A DNA stretch of 30,300 bases, taken from NCBI GenBank assembly GCA_044344715.1, contig JBIJCI010000018.1:1-30300 (forward strand), given 5' to 3'. The notes beneath the pieces were generated by a model, which ran no database searches, was not told the DNA's origin, and was given only the letters and a program-made list of their open reading frames with translations. Positions 7,413-14,882 of the stretch are shown piece after piece. This DNA comes from F1-60-MAGs027 sp044344715 (GTDB lineage Bacteria; Actinomycetota; Acidimicrobiia; Acidimicrobiales; Ilumatobacteraceae). Numbering within the stretch: the first letter of the stretch is position 1; each line of letters opens with the position of its first letter. Position numbers and translations under genes: made by a program.

Positions 7413-9392
7413 ATGTCCAGCGCGGCGCTCATCGACGTCCGGCTTCCCGACGGTTCCATGCGACAGCTTCCAGCCGGATCAACGGCGCTCGAGCTCGCAT
7501 CATCGATCGGTTCACGACTCGCAAAAGCGGCCGTTGCCGCGGTCGTGAACGACCGCGAAACCGACCTCTCCGCACCGCTGTCGCCGGGCGACCGGGTCGC
7601 CATCGTCACCGCCGACTCCGATGCGGGTCGCCACGTCCTGCGGCACTCGACGGCACACGTGCTCGCGCAGGCGGTGTTGCAACTCTTCCCCGGGGCGAAG
7701 TTCACCATCGGGCCCGCGATCGAGGACGGCTTCTACTACGACTTCGAGTTGCCCGGCGGCCGAACGTTCAGCGACGAGGACCTGGCGTCGATAGCGCAGC
7801 GGATGAAGGACATCGTCGGCGCGGACCAGCCGTTCCAGCGATCCGAACTGTCACCCACCGATGCGCTCAAGGTGTTCGCCGACCAGCCGTACAAGTGCGA
7901 GATCATCCAGCGCGTCACCCAGGGTGCAGCCGACGAGGGTGACGCCGGCGAGGTGGGCGGTGGCGACACGGTCAGCGTCTACCGCAACACCGATTCGTTC
8001 GTCGACCTCTGTCGCGGTCCGCACGTGCCGAGCACGGGGCGCCTCGGTCATTTCGCGCTCATGAAGGTGGCCGGTGCCTACTGGCGCGGCAACGAGAAGG
8101 GTCCGATGCTGCAACGCATCTACGGCACTGCATGGGAGTCGAAGGCCGCGCTGCAGGAACACCTGGTGCGACTCGAAGAGGCGGAGAAACGCGACCATCG
8201 CAAACTCGCCGTGGAGATGGATCTCCTCTCGTTCCCCACCGAGCTGGGCGGCGGCCTGGCCGTTTGGCACCCGAAGGGGGCGATCGTTCGCAAACTGATG
8301 GAGGACTACAGCCGCGAGCGGCACCAGAACGGTGGCTACCAGTTCGTGTACTCACCGCACATCGCCAACGCCCAGCTGTTCGAGACCTCCGGACACCTCC
8401 ACTTCTACAAGGACGGCATGTACCCGCCGATGGAGATGGACAACGGCACCTACTACCCGAAGCCGATGAACTGCCCGATGCACTGCCTCATCTACCGCGA
8501 CCGCCAGCGCAGCTACCGCGAGCTTCCGCTGCGGCTCTTCGAGTTGGGCACGGTGTACCGGTACGAGCGCGCGGGCACGCTGCACGGATTGCTGCGTATC
8601 CGCGGATTCACCCAGGACGACAGCCACATCTTCTGCACGCAGGAACATCTCGCCGACGAGATCTGGTCGTTGCTCGACTTCGTCCTCTCCGTCCTGCGCC
8701 GGTTCGGTTTCGACGACTTCTCCTACAAGCTCTCCACCCGAAACAAGGACAAGTCGGTCGGTTCCGACGAGATCTGGGACAAGGCCACCGGAGCGCTGCG
8801 TGCGGCGCTCGAGCGACTCGGTGCGCCGTACAGCATCGGCGAGGGTGACGCGGCGTTCTACGGACCGAAGATCGACGTCGACGTGCGCGATGCAATCGGC
8901 CGTAAGTGGCAGCTGTCGACCATCCAGTGCGATTTCAACCTGCCGGAGCGCTTCCAGCTCGAGTACGTGGGGGCCGACAACCAACGTCATCGCCCGATCA
9001 TGTTGCACCGTGCGCTCTTCGGCTCCGTCGAGCGCTTCTTCGGGGTGTTGCTCGAGCATTACGGCGGATCGTTCCCCACGTGGTTGGCGCCCGTTCAGGT
9101 GCGAATCCTCCCGGTGACGACGGCCCACGAGGAGTACGCGGGCGATCTCACGGCCAAACTCGCCGCGGAGGGATTCCGGGTCGATTCGATCGCCGCCGAC
9201 GAACAACTCGGCAAGCGCATTCGCGCGGCGAAGCTCGAGCGGATCCCGTACGTGCTCGTCGTCGGCGACGACGACGTCGATGCCGGCACCGTCGGTGTCA
9301 ATCCGCGTGGCGGGGACGTGCAGCGTGACACGCCGTTCGAAGCGTTCATCGCACGTCTGCGCAACGACGTGCGCGACGGCGCGGACCGCTAG
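7413..9392 (+). CDS. thrS: Threonyl-tRNA synthetase
   Basis: Full-length class II synthetase of 659 residues that charges tRNA-Thr. Domains in order are: TGS (about 5-68); the editing domain with HSTAH (His78, His82) and DLCRGPH (Cys200, His204), the four residues that hydrolyse Ser-tRNA-Thr; the catalytic core; and the anticodon-binding domain from about residue 560 (VRILPVTTAHEEYA...). In the core, the zinc ligands are Cys354 (PMNCPMHCLIY), His405 (QDDSHIF) and a later His in IMLHRALFGSVERF. Motif 2 appears as YRYERAGTLHGLLRIRGF, a mild variant of the usual sequence. No domain is missing. It leads the conserved thrS-HIT-pgsA block and ends 8 nt before the HIT gene. Confidence 0.98.
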   Translation: MSSAALIDVRLPDGSMRQLPAGSTALELASSIGSRLAKAAVAAVVNDRETDLSAPLSPGDRVAIVTADSDAGRHVLRHSTAHVLAQAVLQLFPGAKFTIGPAIEDGFYYDFELPGGRTFSDEDLASIAQRMKDIVGADQPFQRSELSPTDALKVFADQPYKCEIIQRVTQGAADEGDAGEVGGGDTVSVYRNTDSFVDLCRGPHVPSTGRLGHFALMKVAGAYWRGNEKGPMLQRIYGTAWESKAALQEHLVRLEEAEKRDHRKLAVEMDLLSFPTELGGGLAVWHPKGAIVRKLMEDYSRERHQNGGYQFVYSPHIANAQLFETSGHLHFYKDGMYPPMEMDNGTYYPKPMNCPMHCLIYRDRQRSYRELPLRLFELGTVYRYERAGTLHGLLRIRGFTQDDSHIFCTQEHLADEIWSLLDFVLSVLRRFGFDDFSYKLSTRNKDKSVGSDEIWDKATGALRAALERLGAPYSIGEGDAAFYGPKIDVDVRDAIGRKWQLSTIQCDFNLPERFQLEYVGADNQRHRPIMLHRALFGSVERFFGVLLEHYGGSFPTWLAPVQVRILPVTTAHEEYAGDLTAKLAAEGFRVDSIAADEQLGKRIRAAKLERIPYVLVVGDDDVDAGTVGVNPRGGDVQRDTPFEAFIARLRNDVRDGADR

Positions 9393-9400
9393 GCAGCTCG

Positions 9401-9919
9401 ATGCTCGAGAGGCTGTGGGCCGGGTGGCGCGCGGAGTACGTCTCCGGATTCGGTCCGGAAGGAAACAACCCTCCGGCCACCGGGGAGTCGGTGTTCTCGC
9501 GAATCCTGGCCAGCGGGTTGCCCGACGATCAGACGCACATCGTGCACCGCGGGCCGTTGTGCTTCGTCATCCTGAACGCGTATCCGTACTGCAACGGCCA
9601 CTGCCTCGTGCTGCCGTACCGACAAGTCGCCAATCTCGAGGACCTTGCCGATGCGGAGCGCGACGAACTCTGGCGCACGGTGCGCGATGCGACGCTCGCG
9701 GTGAGGAAGGCGTACGACCCCGCGGGCCTGAACGTCGGTCTCAACCTCGGTACGCCGGCCGGAGGAAGCGTGTCCCAGCACCTGCACGTCCACATCGTTC
9801 CGCGTTGGGTCGGAGACACCAACTTCACCGTGGTGATCGCCAACACGAAGGTGCTCTCCGAAACCCTCGCGTCGACGGCCTCGAAGCTCCGCGCGTCGTG
9901 GCCGAGTGGAGGGTCGTGA
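9401..9919 (+). CDS. HIT-family protein, probable AP4A phosphorylase
   Basis: A 172-residue histidine-triad protein closely resembling mycobacterial Rv2613c, a diadenosine tetraphosphate phosphorylase at the same genomic position. The HIT motif QHLHVHIVPRW (His127, His129, His131) is intact. FVILNAYPYCNGHCLVLPYR and GLNVGLNLGTPAGGS are shared with Rv2613c-type proteins. The N-terminal LERLWAGWRAEYV helix is also characteristic. It would break down Ap4A, a by-product of aminoacyl-tRNA synthetases, which may explain the conserved linkage to thrS. The ATG at 9401 follows thrS by 8 nt. The stop overlaps the next ATG by one base (TGATG). Confidence 0.9.
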   Translation: MLERLWAGWRAEYVSGFGPEGNNPPATGESVFSRILASGLPDDQTHIVHRGPLCFVILNAYPYCNGHCLVLPYRQVANLEDLADAERDELWRTVRDATLAVRKAYDPAGLNVGLNLGTPAGGSVSQHLHVHIVPRWVGDTNFTVVIANTKVLSETLASTASKLRASWPSGGS

Positions 9920-10404
9920 TGAGCAACGACGAGGTACGTGACGAGCTGCCCGAGGATCTCGACGTCACGGGATTCGTCGGTCCGTACCAGTTTCCGGACA
10001 ACAGTCGACGACGAATTCCGGCGGTGCTCTATCTGGTGACTGCTGCCTTGTGTGCCTCGGGGTGGCGGCTCACGCGCAACGGCGAGACCGCGCTCGTCAA
10101 CGACGGATTCCTCTATGCCGCCGGACTGCTCGCGATCTTCGCCGTGTACGGACTCTCGGCATCGTGGCGGATGAAGATCGACGAGCGTGACGCACTCGTA
10201 CGTGCAACGCAGGCCGTCGGATTCGCCGTCGGTCACTCGTCGGCACAACAGGTGTGGCGGGGTCTGCGCAGTCGCCCGACGTGGCGAGTCTTCTGTTACA
10301 GCGCACAGGAACCTCCGCACCAGCGTGGCCTCGTGCTCGTCGATGCTGTGGACGGCCGCATCGTAGAGTGCCTCGTCGAGGACAATCCCGACCGCGACAA
10401 GTAG
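9919..10404 (+). CDS. Small two-helix membrane protein of unknown function
   Basis: A 161-residue protein I do not recognise. The acidic N-terminus (DEVRDELPEDLD) is followed by two hydrophobic segments at about residues 33-48 and 64-82. A soluble C-terminal domain of about 75 residues (VRATQAVGFAVGHSSAQQVW...) ends very acidic (VEDNPDRDK). The layout suggests a hairpin anchor with both ends cytoplasmic. The ATG at 9919 overlaps the HIT stop by one base, implying translational coupling. Its TAG stop is part of the apparent pgsA -10 box. It sits between two genes that are directly adjacent in mycobacteria, so a role connected with phosphatidylinositol synthesis is conceivable, but this rests on position only. 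Confidence 0.75.
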   Translation: MSNDEVRDELPEDLDVTGFVGPYQFPDNSRRRIPAVLYLVTAALCASGWRLTRNGETALVNDGFLYAAGLLAIFAVYGLSASWRMKIDERDALVRATQAVGFAVGHSSAQQVWRGLRSRPTWRVFCYSAQEPPHQRGLVLVDAVDGRIVECLVEDNPDRDK

Positions 10405-10407
10405 TCT
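10402..10407 (+). promoter_or_regulatory. Putative -10 element of pgsA
   Basis: TAGTCT lies 6 nt before the GTG start of pgsA, and no Shine-Dalgarno is present. The hexamer includes the stop codon of the upstream gene. The spacing fits leaderless initiation. Confidence 0.45.
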
Positions 10408-10413
10408 TGACGC

Positions 10414-11103
10414 GTGTTTGACGGCAAGTTCCGGGTACACGTCGACAAGTACGTACGCCCGGTCGGTGTCACCCTGACCCGCACGCGGATGACCCCGGAC
10501 CACCTCACGGTGGTCGGACTGCTGTTCTCCATCGCGGCGGCCGTCGCCATCGGAGCCGGGTACCTGCGGCTCGGACTGTTGCTCGTGGTCGCTGCGGCCC
10601 TCCCCGACATGCTCGATGGCGCCTTGGCGAAGGCCTCGAACGTTTCCAGTCAGCGCGGCGCATTCTTCGACTCGACGATCGACCGGGTGACCGACTCGTT
10701 CATGCTCGGGGGAGTGGCCTGGTACCTGGCGGACACGCGCGGTGGAACCGCAGCCGTGCTCCCGTTTGCCGTCATGTCGGTCTCGTCACTCATCTCCTAC
10801 CAGCGGGCCAAGGCGGAGTCGCTGGGCCTCCAGGCCAAGGGCGGGCTGATGGAGCGGGCGGAGCGCATCGTCATCCTGTGCGTCGGGCTGTTGTTCGACT
10901 CCGGTCTCTACTGGGTCATGTGGCTCATGCTCGTCCTCGTCACCGCGACTGCAGTGCAGCGATTCGTGAAGATCTGGCGTCAAGCGGCGGTTGCACCGTC
11001 GACGGCGGAACGACTCGATGCCAGACGCTCCCGGCGTGCCTCGCGCCGCGCGGCATTCGCCGATCGTCGGGCCCGTCTCGGCGCGCGCCGTCGTGATGGC
11101 TGA
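10414..11103 (+). CDS. pgsA: CDP-alcohol phosphatidyltransferase, probable phosphatidylinositol-phosphate synthase
   Basis: Integral membrane enzyme that would join CDP-diacylglycerol with inositol phosphate to start PI and PIM synthesis. The 229-residue protein has the family signature D65-x2-D68-G69-x2-A-K...G82-x3-D86-x3-D90; the four metal-binding aspartates are all present. The usual Arg after Ala is Lys73 here. Several hydrophobic helices are visible (about 31-62, 95-125 and 150-180). The C-terminal ~45 residues are strongly basic and rich in Arg/Ala. Location downstream of thrS-HIT and upstream of the patA-like and pimA genes matches the M. tuberculosis PIM locus, which favours PI-phosphate over phosphatidylglycerol-phosphate. 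The last 8 bases overlap the next gene. Confidence 0.88.
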   Translation: MFDGKFRVHVDKYVRPVGVTLTRTRMTPDHLTVVGLLFSIAAAVAIGAGYLRLGLLLVVAAALPDMLDGALAKASNVSSQRGAFFDSTIDRVTDSFMLGGVAWYLADTRGGTAAVLPFAVMSVSSLISYQRAKAESLGLQAKGGLMERAERIVILCVGLLFDSGLYWVMWLMLVLVTATAVQRFVKIWRQAAVAPSTAERLDARRSRRASRRAAFADRRARLGARRRDG

Positions 11104-11992
11104 CGACCGCAGTCCCGGTCTTGCCTTCCGACTCGCAACGGCGTTCGGCGCAGCCACCCCGGCGACCGTTGCACATCTGACGGCACTGTCCCTCGGCGGA
11201 GTCGGGGCAGTGGCGATGCGACGGGAACGTGAGTTGGTCGCACGGCACCAACGGCGGGTTTCACCGCAACTCGGCACCCTGTCGATGCAACGCCGGATCA
11301 ACGACGCCTTTCGCAGCTACCTGCGCTACTACCTCGAGACGTTCCGGATTTCCTCGTTGAGCGATGCGGAGATAGATGCAGGATTCAGCGTCGAGGGGTA
11401 CCAGCACATCGAGCAGGCGGTGCTCGGCGGCAAGGGCGTCATTCTCGCCCTGCCGCACGTCGGGGGCTGGGAGTGGGCGGGTCGCTGGCTCGCCCAGCGC
11501 GGGCACCGGGTGAGTGCCGTCGTCGAGGTCCTCGAGTCGACCGAGGCGTTCGAAGCGTTCCTCGACGTTCGGCGGGCCCTCGGCGTGAACGTGATTCCGT
11601 TGGACGACCGGGCGGGGATCGCCGTGCAGGAAGCCCTGCGAGCCGGGCACATCGTCTGTCTGATGAGCGACCGCGACATCCAGCGCAACGGCGTGGAGGT
11701 CACGTTCTTCGGCGAGCGCACCACCGTGCCCGCCGGGCCGGCGTTCTTCTCGTTGCGTTCCGGCGCGCCCCTCATTCCGGCGGCGGTGTACTTCACTCGA
11801 CGCGTCGACGGGCACCATGCGGTCGTCCGTCCGCCGATCGAGTTCACCCGCTCAGCCGGGCTGAGGGACGACATCGGTCGCTTGTCGCAGGCATTGGTGC
11901 GTGAACTCGAATCCCTGATCAGGCGCGCCCCGGAGCAGTGGCACATGTTCTCACCGAATTGGCCGAGCGACCCCGGCTATTCGGAGCGGTAG
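11096..11992 (+). CDS. LpxL/PatA-like lipid acyltransferase (phosphatidylinositol mannoside acyltransferase)
   Basis: A 298-residue member of the lysophospholipid/lipid A acyltransferase family. The motif HVGGWE (His121-Glu126) is the H(X)4(D/E) catalytic pair. LRAGHIVCLMSDRDIQRNGVEVTFFGERT and PAGPAFFSLRSGAPLIPAAVY are the conserved C-terminal half of the fold. EQWHMFSPNWPSD is a typical ending. In mycobacteria the gene between pgsA and pimA is patA, which acylates the 2-linked mannose of PIM; the same position supports that role here. The ATG at 11096 overlaps the pgsA end by 8 bases. It stops 9 bp from the convergent LLM oxidoreductase gene. Acyl-acceptor identity is inference from the neighbourhood. 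Confidence 0.85.
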   Translation: MADDRSPGLAFRLATAFGAATPATVAHLTALSLGGVGAVAMRRERELVARHQRRVSPQLGTLSMQRRINDAFRSYLRYYLETFRISSLSDAEIDAGFSVEGYQHIEQAVLGGKGVILALPHVGGWEWAGRWLAQRGHRVSAVVEVLESTEAFEAFLDVRRALGVNVIPLDDRAGIAVQEALRAGHIVCLMSDRDIQRNGVEVTFFGERTTVPAGPAFFSLRSGAPLIPAAVYFTRRVDGHHAVVRPPIEFTRSAGLRDDIGRLSQALVRELESLIRRAPEQWHMFSPNWPSDPGYSER

Positions 11993-12001
11993 TCGTCGCA
12001 G

Positions 12002-12928
12002 CTACTCGTAGGCGGCGAAGAGGTCGGCAACACCCTTGGCCTGTCCACCGTCGACCGCCGACATCACCGCAACCGGCATCACACCGGTCTGATGCCACGC
12101 AGCAATGCGCTCGCGCACCAGTGGCGCCGGCCCGGAGATGGTGCAGTCGTCGAGCCACTCGTCGCGCATCGCGGACATGAGGGCATCGCCCAACTTCTCG
12201 CGCGGTGCCGTGGAGAGCACGTTCTCGAACGCATCGACCTGGTCGACATGGCCGACGGCCCGCCAGTAGTTGCGGTAGTTGGGGAGCGAGGCGTACATGA
12301 CGAGCGTCCTGCGGTTGACCGCCCGCGCAGCTTCGATGTCGTCGGAGACGACGACCGGGATCATGTTGGCCATGAAGAACGACGACCTTCGCTCTCCGGG
12401 AACCCGGGCGACCTGTGCAGTGATTCCGCGGAACGACGCATTCGCCCACAGGGCGCCGTCCGCGATTTCCACCGCGAGGTCCAGCATCTTGTCGCGGAGA
12501 GTGGCGAGGTAGATCGGCGGGAGCGTTCCACCGAATCGCTCGTTGGCGCGCATCGCGGCGACGTAGTCACGGATGTCGGACAGGGGTTTGCCCGTGGTGA
12601 CGCCGAGTCGCTGCGTGACCGGGCCGTGCGAGACGCCGATACCGAAGGCGAAACGTCCGCCGGATACCTCGTTGATGTGCGATGCCGTGTTCCCGGCTTC
12701 CACCGGGTGGGCGAGGTAGATCGGCTGGATCGATGTGAAGTAGCGCAACGTAGATGTTGAGTGGGCGAGCGACACGCACAACGGCATCGCCGCGCCGAGG
12801 CTCGGGCACGCGACGTGCGTGAACCCGCGCTTCTCCGCCTCGGCAGCCAGCGAGAGCACGGCGTTGCGCTTGGTCGGCGGGGCGACGAGCGAGATTGCGG
12901 GACGTGGCGAATGTGGCGAAGATGGCAT
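12002..12928 (-). CDS. LLM-class (luciferase-like) F420/flavin-dependent oxidoreductase
   Basis: A 308-residue protein with the TIM-barrel luciferase-like fold. Supporting segments are AEAEKRGFTHVACPSLGAA at about 30-48, STLRYFTSIQPIYLAHPVEAGNTAS, the conserved SGGRFAFGIGVSHGPVTQRLG, and PIYLATLRDKMLDLAVEIADGALWAN. This last region is where F420-dependent relatives contact the cofactor. The C-terminal GPAPLVRERIAAWHQTGVMPVAVM is also typical. The substrate is unknown. The ATG at 12928 has GGAG 5 nt upstream, so this gene, unlike many neighbours, appears to have a Shine-Dalgarno. It is the only minus-strand gene in the lipid cluster and separates the patA-like gene from pimA, adjacent genes in mycobacteria. 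F420 rather than FMN is inferred from the family and the NpdG-like gene nearby. Confidence 0.88.
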   Translation of the reverse strand: MPSSPHSPRPAISLVAPPTKRNAVLSLAAEAEKRGFTHVACPSLGAAMPLCVSLAHSTSTLRYFTSIQPIYLAHPVEAGNTASHINEVSGGRFAFGIGVSHGPVTQRLGVTTGKPLSDIRDYVAAMRANERFGGTLPPIYLATLRDKMLDLAVEIADGALWANASFRGITAQVARVPGERRSSFFMANMIPVVVSDDIEAARAVNRRTLVMYASLPNYRNYWRAVGHVDQVDAFENVLSTAPREKLGDALMSAMRDEWLDDCTISGPAPLVRERIAAWHQTGVMPVAVMSAVDGGQAKGVADLFAAYE

Positions 12929-12960
12929 GGTTGCTCCGTACGGGTCGTTCGTGCCCACCG

Positions 12961-12966
12961 TACCGT
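12961..12966 (+). promoter_or_regulatory. Putative -10 element of pimA
   Basis: TACCGT lies exactly 7 nt before an in-frame GTG at 12974, the same spacing as at other apparent leaderless starts in this window. No equivalent hexamer precedes the downstream ATG at 13010. This is the main reason for choosing GTG 12974 as the pimA start. Confidence 0.45.
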
Positions 12967-12973
12967 GAGGGGT

Positions 12974-14317
12974 GTGAGCACGGGACCATCGGCGCATCAA
13001 CGAAGCGGGATGCTTCGGATCGCGATGGTGAGTCCGTACAGCCTCACCATTCCCGGTGGGGTACAGCACCAGGTGCTCGGATTGGCCCGCGAACTGCGAC
13101 GCATGGGGCACGAGGTCCGTGTGCTCGGGCCGTGCGACGGGCCGCCGCCCGAGGCCTTCGTTACTCCGCTCGGCGACAGCGTGCCGACCGCCGCGAACGG
13201 TTCCAGCGCCCCACTCGCCCCCGATCCGTCCGCTGCCTTGCGCACGCTCCGCGCACTGAACGACGAAGCATTCGACATCCTGCATCTTCACGAGCCGATG
13301 GCACCCGGCCCGACCGTAACGGCGCTGATGTTGCGTCTCGCGCCGATGGTCGGCACGTTCCATGCCTCGGGGGAGGTCGCGTGGTACCGCCGGGTACGAA
13401 AGGGTCTCGAGTGGTTGGGTAGCCACCTCGACCACCGCGTCGCCGTGTCGGAGTCGGCACGGGCGATGGCCGAGCGCCATATCGGCGGAACGTTCGAGGT
13501 GCTCTTCAACGGGATCGACATCGAGACGTATCATCGACCGCACCTCCAGCGCGAGACGACGCCGACCATCTTCTTCTGCGGGCGTCACGAGCCGCGAAAG
13601 GGTCTAGAGGTGCTCCTCGATGCGTTCCTGCTCCTGCCGGAACAATTCCGGTTGTGGATTGCATCGGATGGTCCGGACATCGACGAGCTCCGCGCCCGTT
13701 TCTCGGGTGAGTCCGCCGTTGCCGCTCGTATCGAGTGGTTGGGGCAGGTTGCCGAGCGCGACAAACTCGACCGGCTGGCCCGGTGCAGCGTGTTCTGCGC
13801 GCCATCGCTACGCGGCGAGTCGTTCGGACTCGTACTGCTCGAGGCCATGGCGGCACGAACGCCGGTGGTGGCCAGTGACATCGACGGCTATCGCAACGTC
13901 GTGACCAACGATTCGAACGGCGTGCTCGTTCCGGCCGGCGACGCCGCAGCCCTCGCCATGGCGCTTCGGAGCGTGACCACCGACTCGGTGCTGGCCGCGC
14001 GACTCGTCGAGGGTGGGGCGGCGCGTGCCACGGAGATGTCGATGCGGAGGTTGGCGACCCGGTACCTGGAGATCTACAGGGAAGTGTTGTCGGCCGAGGC
14101 CGATGAGCGAATCGTGGTGCAGCCGAGCGCCTTCGCGAGGTACTTCGAGGACCGACTGCTACGACGTCCGCGACTCGCCGAGATTTCCCAGGCCGTCGTG
14201 GAATCGGTCACGGGCACCGTGAACGACACCGTTGCCGCGCTCCGCGATCGGTCCCAGCAGCTGCGTGATCGCGTGGCGGGGGACCGCACCACCGACGATC
14301 GCGACGTGGAGCGGTAA
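12974..14317 (+). CDS. pimA: Phosphatidylinositol alpha-mannosyltransferase (GT4)
   Basis: Transfers mannose from GDP-mannose to the 2-position of phosphatidylinositol, the first step of PIM synthesis at the cytoplasmic membrane face. Counting from ATG 13010, the N-terminal Rossmann domain opens LRIAMVSPYSLTIPGGVQ with the GGVQ loop, and ILHLHEP leads to GTFHASG (His118, as in PimA). The donor site includes GRHEPRKG, and the GT4 E-x7-E motif is in GESFGLVLLEAMA (Glu270, Glu278). The region after about residue 365 is an extra ~65-residue tail rich in Arg, Glu and Ala, absent from M. tuberculosis PimA; it may be helical. GTG 12974 is chosen on a promoter hexamer; ATG 13010 (435 residues) aligns better with the start of known PimA, so the first 12 residues are doubtful. 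Confidence 0.87.
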   Translation: MSTGPSAHQRSGMLRIAMVSPYSLTIPGGVQHQVLGLARELRRMGHEVRVLGPCDGPPPEAFVTPLGDSVPTAANGSSAPLAPDPSAALRTLRALNDEAFDILHLHEPMAPGPTVTALMLRLAPMVGTFHASGEVAWYRRVRKGLEWLGSHLDHRVAVSESARAMAERHIGGTFEVLFNGIDIETYHRPHLQRETTPTIFFCGRHEPRKGLEVLLDAFLLLPEQFRLWIASDGPDIDELRARFSGESAVAARIEWLGQVAERDKLDRLARCSVFCAPSLRGESFGLVLLEAMAARTPVVASDIDGYRNVVTNDSNGVLVPAGDAAALAMALRSVTTDSVLAARLVEGGAARATEMSMRRLATRYLEIYREVLSAEADERIVVQPSAFARYFEDRLLRRPRLAEISQAVVESVTGTVNDTVAALRDRSQQLRDRVAGDRTTDDRDVER

Positions 14318-14320
14318 CCT
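14315..14320 (+). promoter_or_regulatory. Putative -10 element of lemA
   Basis: TAACCT lies 7 nt before the lemA ATG at 14328 and includes the pimA stop codon. No Shine-Dalgarno is seen in the 7 intervening bases, fitting leaderless transcription. Confidence 0.45.
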
Positions 14321-14327
14321 CGTTCGT

Positions 14328-14882
14328 ATGGATGCCACGTGGATCGTGCTGATCGTCGTCGCGCTGCTCGTGGTGTGGGTGGTGTTCTCGTACAACCGCC
14401 TCGTGAGCCGTCGCAACGAGGCTGACAACGCCTGGTCCCAGATCGACGTGCAGTTGAAGCGCCGCCTGGACCTGATCCCGAACCTCGTCGAGACGGTCAA
14501 GGGCTACGCCACCTTCGAGAAGGGGGCGCTCGAAGCCGTCATCGATGCCCGCGCCAGGTCCATGGCCGCTGCACCAACCCCCGCCGCGCAGGGTGAAGCC
14601 GATACGGGCCTCAGCGGTGCGCTGCGGCAACTCTTTGCATTGTCCGAGGCGTACCCCGACCTCAAAGCCAACACCAATTTCCTCTCACTGCAGGAAGAAC
14701 TACAGAACACCGAGAGCCGCATCGCCTACGCGCGCCAGTTCTACAACGATGCCGTCGAGCGCTACAACAACACCACGCAATCGTTCCCGGGTGTCATCTT
14801 CGCAAAGGCCTTCAACTTCTCTGATCGTGAGTATTTCGAGGTCGAGGCCGCGGCGGCGAACCCGCCGTCGGTGAAGTTCTGA
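14328..14882 (+). CDS. lemA: LemA family protein
   Basis: A 184-residue membrane-anchored helical protein. One hydrophobic helix at residues 4-22 is followed by YNRLVSRRNEADNAWSQIDVQLKRR and DLIPNLVETVKGYATFEKG, the LemA signature. A long coiled helical body and the closing NTTQSFPGVIFAKAF complete the match. The topology is a short outside N-terminus with the helical body probably cytoplasmic. Function is unknown, but lemA is very often beside an HtpX-type protease gene, as here, and may assist membrane protein quality control. The ATG start at 14328 is supported by the -10-like box. The stop TGA overlaps the proposed CTG start of the next gene. Confidence 0.92.
   Translation: MDATWIVLIVVALLVVWVVFSYNRLVSRRNEADNAWSQIDVQLKRRLDLIPNLVETVKGYATFEKGALEAVIDARARSMAAAPTPAAQGEADTGLSGALRQLFALSEAYPDLKANTNFLSLQEELQNTESRIAYARQFYNDAVERYNNTTQSFPGVIFAKAFNFSDREYFEVEAAAANPPSVKF

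Noticed and set aside
12929..13588. Upstream extension of the LLM oxidoreductase frame antisense to pimA
   Set aside because: The family sequence begins after ATG 12928, which has a Shine-Dalgarno; the extension overlaps the pimA coding region on the other strand.
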